A DNA stretch of 64,000 nt from Oxalobacteraceae bacterium (GTDB lineage Bacteria > Pseudomonadota > Gammaproteobacteria > Burkholderiales > Burkholderiaceae_D), in contig CANCDR010000006.1 in assembly GCA_947374865.1 (NCBI GenBank), forward strand, positions 80,282 through 144,281, in the 5' to 3' direction. Position 1 is the stretch's first letter; every line of letters begins with the position of its first letter. The translations under genes were made by a program, and so were the position numbers. The notes under the pieces were generated by a model. That model did not search any database. It was not told the DNA's origin and saw only the letters and a list, made by a program, of their open reading frames with translations. Of this stretch, positions 63,776 through 64,000 are shown one piece after another.

Positions 63776-64000
63776 CTTTATTTTCTTCGGTAAAGTGAGT
63801 TTTTTTTGACGAAGTTAGTTCTGTTTTTTCTTCGGTGAAGCGGAGGGGGTGCCACTCCGTGGAGAGTAGCCGGGAGCGGCCCGGCAGCCGCTCACTTTTC
63901 TTGCTTCGCCAAGAAAAGTAAGCAAAAGAAGGCGACCGCAAAATCGCTGCCCTTCGGGTCCCCGAAAAAATGATGACAGAAACGGGAAGCGGGGCCAACT
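63776..64000. repeat. Non-coding repeat-like element at the right edge
   Basis: A stretch of short repeats and hairpins: TTTTCTTCGGT occurs twice (near 63781 and 63825), CCAC/GTGG and AGCGGC/GCCGCT dyads lie at about 63851-63892, and a perfect 10-bp hairpin ACTTTTCTTG/CAAGAAAAGT is at 63894-63919. An AAGTAAGCAAAAGAAGGCG run follows. From memory similar strings recur in betaproteobacterial genomes as dispersed elements. Its full extent is beyond the window. Confidence 0.5.

Noticed and set aside
63681..63998. 105-residue frame on the minus strand over the terminal element
   Set aside because: Built from the hairpin and repeat sequence and overlaps the spmAB fusion gene; not a credible protein.

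Overview
The window is a gene-dense stretch of a bacterial chromosome, about 60 protein genes with short gaps, a moderately high GC content judged by eye, and frequent GTG/TTG starts. Gene content (ppiD, mnmH, tesA/ybbA, purL, ygfZ/mltG/tmk/holB/pilZ/tatD, a two-gene cyanophycin synthetase locus, pobA/pobR) points to a betaproteobacterium of the order Burkholderiales, most likely Oxalobacteraceae (Herbaspirillum/Undibacterium/Janthinobacterium-like). The genus is inference. No rRNA, tRNA, CRISPR array or complete insertion sequence was recognised.

Layout. 1-13 kb: the 3' part of ppiD, a secreted alpha/beta hydrolase, mnmH, tesA divergent from ybbA, nnrED, dadA, an amidase, an ArnT-like glycosyltransferase and an unknown-protein/phosphotransferase pair. 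13.5-24 kb: purL, a TANGO2-like NRDE protein and ygfZ, then the mltG-tmk-holB-pilZ-GNAT-tatD run. 24-27 kb: a divergent luxI/luxR quorum-sensing pair next to two genes that look like IncP-type conjugation genes traL and traM, with no other transfer genes around. 27.6-31.6 kb: a class III aminotransferase and a KamA-type radical SAM aminomutase, divergent from a LysR regulator. 32-35.4 kb: a minus-strand operon of a duplicated Gln-rich protein, an 84-residue propeptide-like protein and a subtilase. 35.7-39.3 kb: an unusual response regulator and modABC. 39.4-40.5 kb: a ParS/RES toxin-antitoxin pair. 40.7-45.6 kb: a DUF2946/TonB receptor/beta-propeller/thioredoxin-like cluster that may handle copper. 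45.7-51.4 kb: dbpA and a run of uncharacterised genes around a minimal J-domain protein. 51.5-52.3 kb: an AT-rich HELGH zincin gene. 52.3-60.1 kb: the cyanophycin locus (DUF1854 protein and ABC exporter-like protein divergent from cphA' and cphA). 60.2-64 kb: pobA/pobR, a SpmA-SpmB fusion and a terminal non-coding repeat-like element.

The best candidates for something undescribed are four. First, the Gln-rich/propeptide-like/subtilase operon: the small protein appears to be a free-standing copy of the protease's own N-terminal domain, and a terminator-like hairpin separates the first gene from the rest. Second, the pairing of AHL quorum sensing with orphan TraL/TraM. Third, the J-domain cluster. 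Fourth, the KamA/aminotransferase pair. All functional links here are inferred from gene order and motifs; nothing was searched against a database.
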